From: JBBQTU01 sp038213005
GTDB taxonomy: Bacteria; Planctomycetota; Phycisphaerae; Tepidisphaerales; Tepidisphaeraceae
NCBI GenBank assembly: GCA_038213005.1
Contig: JBBQTU010000018.1
Location: 1-31,394 of the forward strand
Length of the DNA stretch: 31,394 bases
Reading direction: 5' to 3'
The position numbers were made by a program, and so were the translations under genes. This document shows, piece after piece, positions 22,226 through 29,320 of the stretch (position 1 is the first letter of the stretch; the number at the start of each line of letters is the position of its first letter). The notes under the pieces were generated by a model. The model was not told the origin of the DNA and ran no database searches. It saw only the letters and a list, made by a program, of their open reading frames with translations.

Positions 22226-23285
22226 GTTGCGCCAGGCCTTCGATCTCAACCAGCAATTCGCGCCGGCACAGGTCGGCGTGGACGAACTGCACCGACGTGG
22301 CGGCGGGGATCACCTGGGCCAGGGCGTGGCGAATCAGTGGGGCATCTTCGCGGCGGGGGTGGTAGACGCGAAGGTCGTGGATCGACGCGAGGCCCGCACC
22401 CGCACCCGCACCCGCACCCGCCGTGGGCGTGGGGTGGCCGGCCATTTCGCCGGCGTGGTGGATCAGCGCATCCAGGTTGGCGAACGTCTCTTGAAGCTGG
22501 CCTGCCAGGTCACCTGCGTGCGTTGACTCTTCGCCGCGGATGCTGGCGGTTCCCCCGATCAGAAGCAGGCCCGTCTCCGGCAGCAGGGTTGCCCGGGCAA
22601 AGCAGGGAGGGCGCGGGCCGAAACGCTGCGAATAGGCCATCGGCGAGGTCTGTCGCGGATTGTGAACGGCGACACCGGCGTGGCGCGATGCCAGGACGTG
22701 GATGATCAGATCGGCCCCGAAGTGGCCGATGCCCGATGCGGTTGCCACCGATTGGGGAAAAGTCGACGGTGAGCCAAGCCAGCGTGAGAACCCGGCGAAT
22801 CGGCCGGCGTTGAAGGCCATGTAGCGGTCCATGCCGTCGCCCATCGGGTGATGGATGCCGGGGATGTGATTCCAGAATCGCACGGGGCGGCGGACTTCAC
22901 CCAGGACCGGTACATCAACAACCGTCCGGCTCAGAGAGGCCAACCCCCTCCCAGCCTCCCCGATGGGGGAGGAGTAAGAAGAGATCATCGCGCCATTTCT
23001 GCCAGTTATTGATGCGCCGGTCCCTGGCAGGGCGGCGGCGATGGCGAGATAGAGGGCCTCGGCGGCTTGTGTCGCCGCCGCTCGCGGCAGTGAGGCGAAG
23101 TCGCTCCAGCGTGCGGTCAGCAGGGCGGCCGATGGGGTTTCGCGGAGCGTGAGCTGGGCACCGTCGATCGTCGTGTGCGTCACGGGCGAATCAGCGACCC
23201 AAGCCTGTGCCCATGGCGGAGGGGCCAGATCACCGTCGATGTCGGTAGGGCCGGCGGGCGGGTTGGGGCAGGTGGTTGGGTTCAT
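22185..23285 (-). CDS. FkbO/Hyg5/XanB2-type chorismatase
   Basis: A 366-residue protein. RRPVRFWNHIPGIHHPMGDGMDRYMAFNAGRFAGF (residues about 132-166) is the core of the FkbO/Hyg5 family, followed by SGIGHFGADLIIHVLA and RQTSPMAYSQRFGPRPPCFARATLL. These enzymes hydrolyse chorismate; XanB2-type members yield 3- and 4-hydroxybenzoate, FkbO-type a dihydroxycyclohexadiene acid (family knowledge), and I cannot tell which product this one makes. It is the last gene of the polyene-like operon, seven bases after the KS-CLF gene, so a starter-supplying role is likely. Two oddities: residues about 102-118 are encoded by a dispersed hairpin repeat, and an Ala-Gly run near residue 292 comes from a CCCGCA hexamer array. 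The 3' end overlaps the SGNH gene. Confidence 0.85.
   Translation of the reverse strand: MNPTTCPNPPAGPTDIDGDLAPPPWAQAWVADSPVTHTTIDGAQLTLRETPSAALLTARWSDFASLPRAAATQAAEALYLAIAAALPGTGASITGRNGAMISSYSSPIGEAGRGLASLSRTVVDVPVLGEVRRPVRFWNHIPGIHHPMGDGMDRYMAFNAGRFAGFSRWLGSPSTFPQSVATASGIGHFGADLIIHVLASRHAGVAVHNPRQTSPMAYSQRFGPRPPCFARATLLPETGLLLIGGTASIRGEESTHAGDLAGQLQETFANLDALIHHAGEMAGHPTPTAGAGAGAGAGLASIHDLRVYHPRREDAPLIRHALAQVIPAATSVQFVHADLCRRELLVEIEGLAQLRTRSQRSSGTRG
22389..22418. repeat. CCCGCA hexamer array inside the chorismatase gene
   Basis: Four to five head-to-tail CCCGCA units encode an Ala-Gly run between the catalytic region and the C-terminal domain. Unit number changes would keep the frame. Confidence 0.75.
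22943..22976. repeat. Dispersed CCTCCC hairpin repeat, copy 3, inside a gene
   Basis: CCCCCTCCCAGCCTCCCC followed by GATGGGGGAGGAG matches the layout of copies 1 and 2 with substitutions. It is translated in frame within the chorismatase as SSPIGEAGRGLA. Confidence 0.7.
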
Positions 23286-23292
23286 GGGCGAT

Positions 23293-25632
23293 TCAGGGAA
23301 GTCGGCTGACGCTCAGTGCAGAGACCAGGCCGGAGAAATCGCTGGCCAGGACGCCGAAGGTGTTGGCGGTAGCGGCTATAGGGGTCGCTGATGAAACCGC
23401 GCTGGCTGCTGATGAAACTGCGCCGGCCGAGTGCGGGATCTGCATCGCGCGGGGCAGTGAGTTGCCCAGTAGCGCCGCGGCCAGTGACGCCAGCGGGGTC
23501 ACGCTGTACATCTCGGCCAGCGGGCCATAGAGGCAGCCGATGGTCCCGCTTGCGGCGAGCCCGGCGAGGGCCTGACGGATTCCCATCGCCTCAGCGTGGT
23601 CGATCCAGGTGGCATTGGCCGAAGAGATGACCGCTGCCGGCGTGCCGATCTCCCGCAGCGCCTGGGAAACAGCGTCCGCGGAACCGGGCTTGCCGCGGCG
23701 GCTGGCACCGGCGTTGATCCGCGCCCTGGCTCGAGCGCTACGGCTGTCGGCCGACCGGCGGCTTTCAAGGATAAAGACGGCCGCCCCGGCGCCGGTGAGG
23801 AATCCGGTCGGGTGTGCGAAGGGGATGGCGGCGGCGGAGCCGCAGTAGAGGCCGCAGTGGGCGTAGACGCTATTGCACAAGACCGAGTATTCCTCGGCCG
23901 CCCCGACGATGGCGCGATCCCACTGCCCGCTGGCGATTCGCAATGCCGCCAGGCGCATGGCATCCAGCCCGGAGGTGCGGGAACCGATCAGCGTCTGGCA
24001 GCCGCCTTTGACGCCCAGGGCCAGGCTGATGTGGGCGCTGCCGGCATTGGGCACGCCCTCGGCAAAGAGCATTGGATTGGCCGACGCGATGCCTTCACGC
24101 ACCACCTGGGCGTAATACTCGTAGCTGTAGCCGGTCGAGCCGTGCATGCTGCCCAGAATGGCGCAGCAACTCTCGGCGAAGCCGGGGATGTCGGTGACGG
24201 CGGCATCCTGCAGGGCCAGGGTGGTAGCGGCCAGCAGCAGCTTCACATACTCGCTGATTCGGCGGGCGCGACGGGTGGTGATCAGCGGCAGCAGCACGTC
24301 GTCGGCGATCGCGCCGGCATCGGCGGTGAGGATATGCCCGCTCTCTACGCACTGGGCAAACGCGTTGTTGCCCGTGACCCCTGGAGCCAGGACCGAGAGG
24401 CCGGTAATCAGGACTTCACCCGGCTCAAATGGCGCGGGCGCGGCGTGGCCCGCATCGGCAGGGCGCAGAATCGCGCAGGTGTTGGCGCCGCCAAATCCCA
24501 GGGATGTGCTGAGGGTGGCGCGAATGTCGGCGGGCCGGGCGGTGCCCGTGGCCAGTTGCATGTCGGCGAATTCCACCTCGTCGGCGGTGACGCTTGCGCA
24601 TGGCGGGACGGTCTGCTCCCGCATCGCCATCGCGGCGAGGATCAGTTCGACGGCGCCGGCGCCGCCCAGCGTGTGGCCCAGGTGGCTCTTGAACGCGACG
24701 ACCGGGATCTGCCCCAGTCGCGACCCGAAGGTCTGGGCGAGCGCTGCGTGTTCGCTGGCGTCATTGTCCGGCGTGCCCGTGGCGTGCGCGACGATCAGGT
24801 CGATCTGGGTAGCCGACAGGCCGGCGGCGTCCAGGGCGGCCGACATGGCGGCCGCGGCGCCGTCGCCCTGGGGATGCGGCTGGGTCAGATGATGCGCGTC
24901 GGCCGACTCACCGCACCCCGCCACCATCGCCAGAGGCGCATTGCCGCGCTGCCTCGCGTCGGCGGCCCGCTCGAGAATGACGATGCCGTAGCCTTCGGCG
25001 AGCTTCATCCCCTGTCGGCCTTTGGCGAAAGGCCGCAGTGGAACATCAGCGACCAGTCGCAGGCTCTGGAATCCCGCGTAGGCGTATTCGCTGATGGGGT
25101 CGTAGCCGCCGGCGATGACCATATCCAGCGCGCCCACCCGCAGCAGCGTGAGGGCCAGTGCGATGCTGCCGAGGCTCGAAGAGCAGGCCGAGCACGTCGT
25201 TGCGGCCAGGCCAGTGATCGGAAGGTCGCCGATGGCCTGTTCGATGACGGCCGAGGCGAGGAAGCCGCGCAGATGCGAGAGATCGCCGGTGCGGAGAAAT
25301 CGGCCGCCGCAGCGCATGCCGTGCAGTGTGGTGCCCAGCATCACCCCGCATCGCGCAGGCGGATAGGGGATCGAATCAGCCATCCCGGCGTCGGCCAGGG
25401 CGTCCAGGATGGCGCGGCGGAGATATCGCACGACACGCTGCTGATCGGGGGCGAAGTCCGGCGGCAGGTCGACCGCCTGTCCGCCCAGTCGATCCGGCGG
25501 CAGCGGGGTTTCCACGGCCGACAGCGGCTTCATGCCACAGCGGCCGGCGCGAACGCCGGCCCATGTCTCTTCCCGGGTGAGTCCCAGGGGAGAGATGATT
25601 GCCGCGCCGCTGATGACCACTGGCGTTTGCAT
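23293..25632 (-). CDS. Fused ketosynthase - chain-length-factor-like protein (KS-CLF)
   Basis: The start ATG 25632 overlaps the acyltransferase stop (TGATG); the frame extends seven codons further upstream without a reason to use them. The 779-residue product holds two ketosynthase folds. KS1 (about 3-393) has Cys150 in SACSSSLGS, His283 in AHATGTPDND and His320 in KSHLGHTLGG, the full condensing triad. KS2 (about 405-740) has SRTSGLDA where the Cys should be (Arg552), and NATWIDHAE and LYGPLAEMYS in place of both His motifs, so it cannot condense. An active KS with a dead partner is the KS-CLF arrangement of type II polyketide and aryl-polyene systems, normally two proteins. The tail (about 735-760) is Ala/Ser-rich with an internal duplication. 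It probably extends an ACP-bound aromatic starter. Confidence 0.88.
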   Translation of the reverse strand: MQTPVVISGAAIISPLGLTREETWAGVRAGRCGMKPLSAVETPLPPDRLGGQAVDLPPDFAPDQQRVVRYLRRAILDALADAGMADSIPYPPARCGVMLGTTLHGMRCGGRFLRTGDLSHLRGFLASAVIEQAIGDLPITGLAATTCSACSSSLGSIALALTLLRVGALDMVIAGGYDPISEYAYAGFQSLRLVADVPLRPFAKGRQGMKLAEGYGIVILERAADARQRGNAPLAMVAGCGESADAHHLTQPHPQGDGAAAAMSAALDAAGLSATQIDLIVAHATGTPDNDASEHAALAQTFGSRLGQIPVVAFKSHLGHTLGGAGAVELILAAMAMREQTVPPCASVTADEVEFADMQLATGTARPADIRATLSTSLGFGGANTCAILRPADAGHAAPAPFEPGEVLITGLSVLAPGVTGNNAFAQCVESGHILTADAGAIADDVLLPLITTRRARRISEYVKLLLAATTLALQDAAVTDIPGFAESCCAILGSMHGSTGYSYEYYAQVVREGIASANPMLFAEGVPNAGSAHISLALGVKGGCQTLIGSRTSGLDAMRLAALRIASGQWDRAIVGAAEEYSVLCNSVYAHCGLYCGSAAAIPFAHPTGFLTGAGAAVFILESRRSADSRSARARARINAGASRRGKPGSADAVSQALREIGTPAAVISSANATWIDHAEAMGIRQALAGLAASGTIGCLYGPLAEMYSVTPLASLAAALLGNSLPRAMQIPHSAGAVSSAASAVSSATPIAATANTFGVLASDFSGLVSALSVSRLP

Positions 25633-26588
25633 CAGTCCAAGTCCTCGCACCACGCTTTATGCAGCACCAGCCACTGGCCAGGATACAGCCTGACGTACTT
25701 CGCGATCACATCGGCCAATTGTAACAGCGTGGGCTCAAAAAGCTCCGGGCGGGCGGGCTCCACGTAGATCGGCTGCTCAATCTTCACGAGGATGCGGCCA
25801 TCCGGCTGGCGGATGGAGAAGATCGGGATGATCGGCGCTCCGGTGATCATCGCCAGCTTGACCGGACCGGCGGGCAGCATCATGTGCCCGCCCAGGAAGG
25901 CCACCTTCTGGCCCTTCTGGCCCGGCATGATGCGGTCGGCCTGGATGGCGACCACCTCGTCGGCGAGCAGGGCGTCACGCAACTGCACCCAGGTGCGAAG
26001 CCCCTCGTCGACCGGCGCCTCGATGACGCCCAGTTTGCTGCGGACATCCGAGCGAAGCTGCTCGAACAGGTCCGCGCGGTCGCGCTGGAACACCACATGG
26101 ATGCGCGGCTCGCTCTGAAGCAGGGCGACCATGCCGACCTCGAATGATCCCATGTGCGCCGTGGCGATGATCGCGCCGCGATGCAGGGCTCGCGCTCGTT
26201 CATAGCCCTCGTGACCTTCCACTGCGGCGATGCGCGAACTGAGCTCTTCCCGCGAGGCGCCCAGCGTCCAGCCGACGTCGCAAACGAAGTCATAGAAACT
26301 GCTGACGCTTGCGCGGGCAATCGCCTGTCGCTGCTGCGGCGTTGAGTCCTCGCCGAGGATGCGGCGGGCATTGGCGAGAGCTCCCTCGCGGATGAAACTG
26401 GAGAAGGTCCATGTGCCCCATGTGAAAAGCGGCTTGCCTCGCAGCAGCAGCCAGCGCATGTGGCGGGCGAGAAAAAACAAGACGCTCAGCCAGAGCTTTG
26501 CCATCACACGACGCGCCAGGCCGACGGGCGGCGCGCGGGTGACGATCCCTTCGCTGGCGACCACGGGATTGGTTGAGGGCTCGCTCAT
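25632..26588 (-). CDS. LpxL/HtrB-like lysophospholipid acyltransferase
   Basis: A 318-residue protein with an N-terminal membrane-associated segment (LWLSVLFFLARHMRWLLL, about 32-49). The acyltransferase H-x4-E motif is HMGSFE at 145-150, followed by RDRADLFEQL, the substrate-site segment QADRIMPGQKGQKVAFLGG and GAPIIPIFSIRQPDGR. The family transfers acyl groups from ACP to lipid A precursors or other glycolipids at the inner membrane. Related acyltransferases occur in aryl-polyene clusters, where they attach the polyene to its lipid anchor (family knowledge). Its start overlaps the LolA-like stop (ATGA) and its stop overlaps the KS-CLF start (TGATG), so it is locked into this operon. A dedicated role in the operon is more likely than general lipid A synthesis. 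Confidence 0.87.
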   Translation of the reverse strand: MSEPSTNPVVASEGIVTRAPPVGLARRVMAKLWLSVLFFLARHMRWLLLRGKPLFTWGTWTFSSFIREGALANARRILGEDSTPQQRQAIARASVSSFYDFVCDVGWTLGASREELSSRIAAVEGHEGYERARALHRGAIIATAHMGSFEVGMVALLQSEPRIHVVFQRDRADLFEQLRSDVRSKLGVIEAPVDEGLRTWVQLRDALLADEVVAIQADRIMPGQKGQKVAFLGGHMMLPAGPVKLAMITGAPIIPIFSIRQPDGRILVKIEQPIYVEPARPELFEPTLLQLADVIAKYVRLYPGQWLVLHKAWCEDLD

Positions 26589-27379
26589 CGGGGAGGCGAT
26601 GCTTCGCCGTTGTCCTGCTCCAGCGCCTCCAGCGGGCGCACGACCTTAGCCCCGGCCGGTGCATCGAGGCCCAGATCCTTATCCTCAAGGCCGGTGTTCA
26701 TTTTCACGTCTTCAAAGCTCAGCACGGTGAGGTCGCCGTCAGCGTCGGTCATTTCCATTCGTGACATGCAGGCGGTGTGGAGATCCAGCAGCACGCGGAT
26801 GTCGCGCACGTGCTGGCGCAGGCCCGCGTCTCTGGGCGATAGCCGCAAGGCCAGATATCGCCCGGGATCGGACTTGGGCAGCATGTCGCTCTGCGGAAGC
26901 TCCGCGAAATCGAAATGCTCCTGCAGGATGCTGAGACGTGGCAGGGGCGACGCGGCCATGCGGGCCATCTGCTGATCCAGCCGGTAGATCTCCAGCGTCT
27001 TATCGCTGGGGTAATAAAGGCGGATCTCTTTGTCGTCGATGCGCATGACCGACGGCGAGGGTTTCTCGGTGTCCCAGCGCATCACCGAACCCTTGACGCG
27101 GATGGAACCGCTGGAGATCAGGGGCTTGCGCATCAGCGGTGTGTGCTTTTCCTGGCGGAAGCGGGTGGTCATGTCGCGCACCAGCGCCACTTTCGCATCC
27201 AGCGCTTCCAGGCGCGTCAGCAGTTGCGGGTCAACGATGTGGCGGGTGGTTGGCGCATCCGCGGGGCTGGCGGCGGGGGGCGTCTGGGCGGGGGGCATCT
27301 GGGCGGGCAGCGCGGAACAGGCGGCCGCGATAGCCGTCGCCGACAGGCAGATTCGCACAAGACCGAAGGACCGGATCAT
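26585..27379 (-). CDS. LolA-like periplasmic carrier protein
   Basis: A 264-residue protein with a signal peptide (LVRICLSATAIAAACSALPA, about 7-26) and a Pro/Ala-rich linker to about 45. The body resembles LolA: KVALVRDMTTRFRQEKHTPLM, SSGSIRVKGSVMRWDTEKPSPSVMRIDDKEI, and LYYPSDKTLEIYRLD, the run of strands that forms the open half-barrel. LolA proteins carry lipoproteins across the periplasm; LolA-like proteins in aryl-polyene and related clusters are thought to move the lipid product or mature exporter parts (family knowledge and inference). A Cys at residue 21 might be read as a lipobox, but no clear LxxC context exists. Overlaps of four bases (ATGA) on both sides support co-translation. 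Confidence 0.8.
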   Translation of the reverse strand: MIRSFGLVRICLSATAIAAACSALPAQMPPAQTPPAASPADAPTTRHIVDPQLLTRLEALDAKVALVRDMTTRFRQEKHTPLMRKPLISSGSIRVKGSVMRWDTEKPSPSVMRIDDKEIRLYYPSDKTLEIYRLDQQMARMAASPLPRLSILQEHFDFAELPQSDMLPKSDPGRYLALRLSPRDAGLRQHVRDIRVLLDLHTACMSRMEMTDADGDLTVLSFEDVKMNTGLEDKDLGLDAPAGAKVVRPLEALEQDNGEASPPR

Positions 27380-28131
27380 ACCTTAGCCTCCGCTGGGGTG
27401 TCGTAGGCAATCGCCAGGGAGCCCGATGCGACGGCGGCGCTATTGCACAGGGCCGAGACCTCAAACTGCTGCAGGGCACCAAGTGTCCGGGTCAGGCGGC
27501 TGTGAAGGATGATCCTGGCCGGGGGAACAACCGATCCCGTGAAGCGGATGTCCACGTGGGCCAGCTTGCCTCCCGGGAGCGTGCCTGCCGCACCGGCCAG
27601 GACGCTTGCGCCGACCAGCCCGGAGAACTGCGCCAAGGCCTCGGCGATCAGTACGCCGGGGACTAAAGGCTTACCGGGAAAGTGGCCTGCGAAGAACGCT
27701 TCACTGCCGCTGACCTGCCAGACTCCTTCGCCGCTCACCCCGGCTTCGATGGAGGTGATGGCGCTGACGAACAGGAACGGCTCGCGGTGGGGAAGCTGGA
27801 GCACATCGGTCGACGCCGGGGCGGCGCCGGCCGGGACGGGCTTGGAACCGCCGAGTTTGGAGGCGACGAATTCCGCCAGGGTGCGGACGGTGCCGAAGGG
27901 CTCCTGCCCGACTTCCTGGCTGCCAATCTTGATGCCGAACTCCTTTTCCAGGTTGGTCACCAGCATGAGGATATCCAGCGAGTCCAGGTCCATATCGCTG
28001 CCGACCAGCGGCATGTCCTCGGTGATCTGGACGGTGGGACCCAGTTTCAGGTCGCGCCGGATCAGCGTGATCAGGCGTTGGATCAACTCGGGCGCAATGG
28101 GCGTGTTTGGCATAGGCTTAGGCAACTCCAT
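27376..28131 (-). CDS. Acyl carrier protein fused to FabZ-like dehydratase
   Basis: A 251-residue two-domain protein. Residues 10-95 are an ACP, with the phosphopantetheine Ser51 in GSDMDLDSLD. After a short Pro/Ala linker (98-107), residues 110-245 are a hot-dog dehydratase: LPHREPFLFVSAI, AGHFPGKPLVPGVLIAEALAQFSG and LAHVDIRFTGSVVPPARI. The catalytic His150 and Glu164 are 14 apart as in E. coli FabZ. It should carry the chain and remove water from the beta-hydroxyacyl form. It is the first gene of the operon. An in-frame ATG at 28113 would shorten it by six residues; neither start has a strong Shine-Dalgarno sequence. ACP and dehydratase are normally separate proteins. Confidence 0.88.
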   Translation of the reverse strand: MELPKPMPNTPIAPELIQRLITLIRRDLKLGPTVQITEDMPLVGSDMDLDSLDILMLVTNLEKEFGIKIGSQEVGQEPFGTVRTLAEFVASKLGGSKPVPAGAAPASTDVLQLPHREPFLFVSAITSIEAGVSGEGVWQVSGSEAFFAGHFPGKPLVPGVLIAEALAQFSGLVGASVLAGAAGTLPGGKLAHVDIRFTGSVVPPARIILHSRLTRTLGALQQFEVSALCNSAAVASGSLAIAYDTPAEAKV

Positions 28132-28231
28132 AGGACATCATCCGTAAGGTTACTCGCCAGCGCCGGGTTTCTCCAAGCGACAATCTCGCCAATCTCGCAT
28201 TGGGCGAGCCCATTTTTCCGGACACGCGATT

Positions 28232-28330
28232 TCTTAGCCCCAACGGGGCGGCATTCTTAAGCCCAGGGAAAGCGTACTCGCGCAGCCCTGGGTAAGAACC
28301 ATTCTCCCTGAATGAGCCCTGAAAGGGCGA
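28232..28330. repeat. Dispersed three-hairpin element
   Basis: Three stems in a row: GCCCC-AAC-GGGGC (28237-28249), CCCAGGG (28262-28268) with CCCTGGG (28286-28292), and GCCCT-GAA-AGGGC (28316-28328). I recognise the pattern (AGCCCCAACGGGGCGGCA, then an AGCCCTGGGT arm, then AGCCCTGAAAGGGCGACA) as a widespread short repeat of Planctomycetota, Verrucomicrobiota and others. Frames through it are often misannotated as proteins. It lies upstream of the five-gene operon, whose promoter must be in or near 28132-28442; I cannot pick one. Confidence 0.8.
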
Positions 28331-28442
28331 CACATCTTTCAGCACCGTATTCGCTCCAACCACTCGCTGACGCGCAACTTGCATCTGCCCGAAAAAACGG
28401 GCACGCCCGCCATCGGATCAGGGGCGGCCGGCACGCTGCGTG

Positions 28443-29240
28443 CTACACCAGCATGGACTGGATGTAGCGCTGGCTGAGAAGAATGTTCTTGCGGCGCAGT
28501 TCGCCGCGGCCCCAGTGCGAGCCATGTGGCTCGATCGACAGGTAGCCATCGTAGGCGGCCTGGTACAGGTAGGCCAGGACCTTGGGGAACTCGATGTCGC
28601 CCATCCCGGCCGGCGGTTCGGAGACGACGTGCCCGTCTTTGTAGATATGGTCCTTGATGTGTACGTAGCCGATCTTGTGGCTGTACTGCCGGGCGATTTC
28701 CAAATAGTCGGCGCCGTGGGCCTTCCAGTTGGCCGGGTCGTACTTGAGTTTCAGATCGGGCATGACTTCCCACATGCGTTCCATGGCCGGCAGGCTGTCC
28801 AGAAAACTGTTGCTGTGCACGGCATAGAAGGCGATCTTCAGGCCTGCATCCTTTACCTTGGCGAGCTGCGGGGCGAACACCTCGACGAAGCGGGCGATCT
28901 TCAGGCCCACCGGCTCGCCGGGGATGTCGCCGCAGCCGGTGACGATCCACTCGGCCTTGAGCACCTGGGCAAACTCGATCTGCCGATCGAGCAGATTACG
29001 GCACTGCTCACGCTCAGCGGCATCCTGGGAGAGATGGTTGAATCCCCAGGTGCCCAGCATGGCGGCTTTCACGCCGTGCTCCTTGTGGATGCCGGCCATC
29101 TGGCGGACGGTTTCGATGGTGAGCTTGGAGAAGTCGCCCCAGAAGTTGTACTCGATGCCAGCGAAGCCGTGCTGGGCCGCGAGGCGCGAGTCGTTGGCAA
29201 CGCCGGGGAGATCGTTGTCTCCGATAAAGCTGAGTTTCAT
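28443..29240 (-). CDS. Sugar phosphate isomerase/epimerase-like TIM barrel protein
   Basis: A 265-residue protein from ATG 29240 (MKLSFIGDND) with AAAGG nine bases upstream; the frame continues 14 codons further without a signal. It belongs to the xylose-isomerase-like (AP endonuclease 2) superfamily: LAAQHGFAGIEYNFWGD near the start, HGVKAAMLGTWGFNH, YAVHSNSFL, KLKYDPANWKAHG, GYVHIKDHIYKDG and DGYLSIEPHGSHWGRG carry the Glu, His and Asp metal ligands in order. Members isomerise or epimerise sugars or inositol derivatives in the cytoplasm. The substrate is not evident. It is separated from the polyene-like operon by a repeat element and is probably a single-gene unit. Confidence 0.85.
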   Translation of the reverse strand: MKLSFIGDNDLPGVANDSRLAAQHGFAGIEYNFWGDFSKLTIETVRQMAGIHKEHGVKAAMLGTWGFNHLSQDAAEREQCRNLLDRQIEFAQVLKAEWIVTGCGDIPGEPVGLKIARFVEVFAPQLAKVKDAGLKIAFYAVHSNSFLDSLPAMERMWEVMPDLKLKYDPANWKAHGADYLEIARQYSHKIGYVHIKDHIYKDGHVVSEPPAGMGDIEFPKVLAYLYQAAYDGYLSIEPHGSHWGRGELRRKNILLSQRYIQSMLV

Positions 29241-29320
29241 CTGTGGACCTTTCCCTGCGAGTGGTTGGTGCCATCCGGGCATGCGGGCGTCTCAGCCGAG
29301 ACATGCATCGGACCGAGTCT

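Noticed and set aside
23596..25767. 723-residue frame opposite the KS-CLF gene
   Set aside because: The minus strand carries clear ketosynthase motifs; the plus frame is Gly/Arg/Ala-rich shadow.
22185..28131. Ladderane-type lipid cluster as an alternative reading of the operon
   Set aside because: The chorismatase, the KS-CLF pair and the LolA/acyltransferase set fit aryl polyenes better, and no radical SAM or multiple FabF genes are present. Not fully excluded without phylogeny.
28118..28384. 88-residue frame, YAFPGLKNAAPLGLRNRVSG type
   Set aside because: It is a translation of the dispersed three-hairpin element, a common false gene call.
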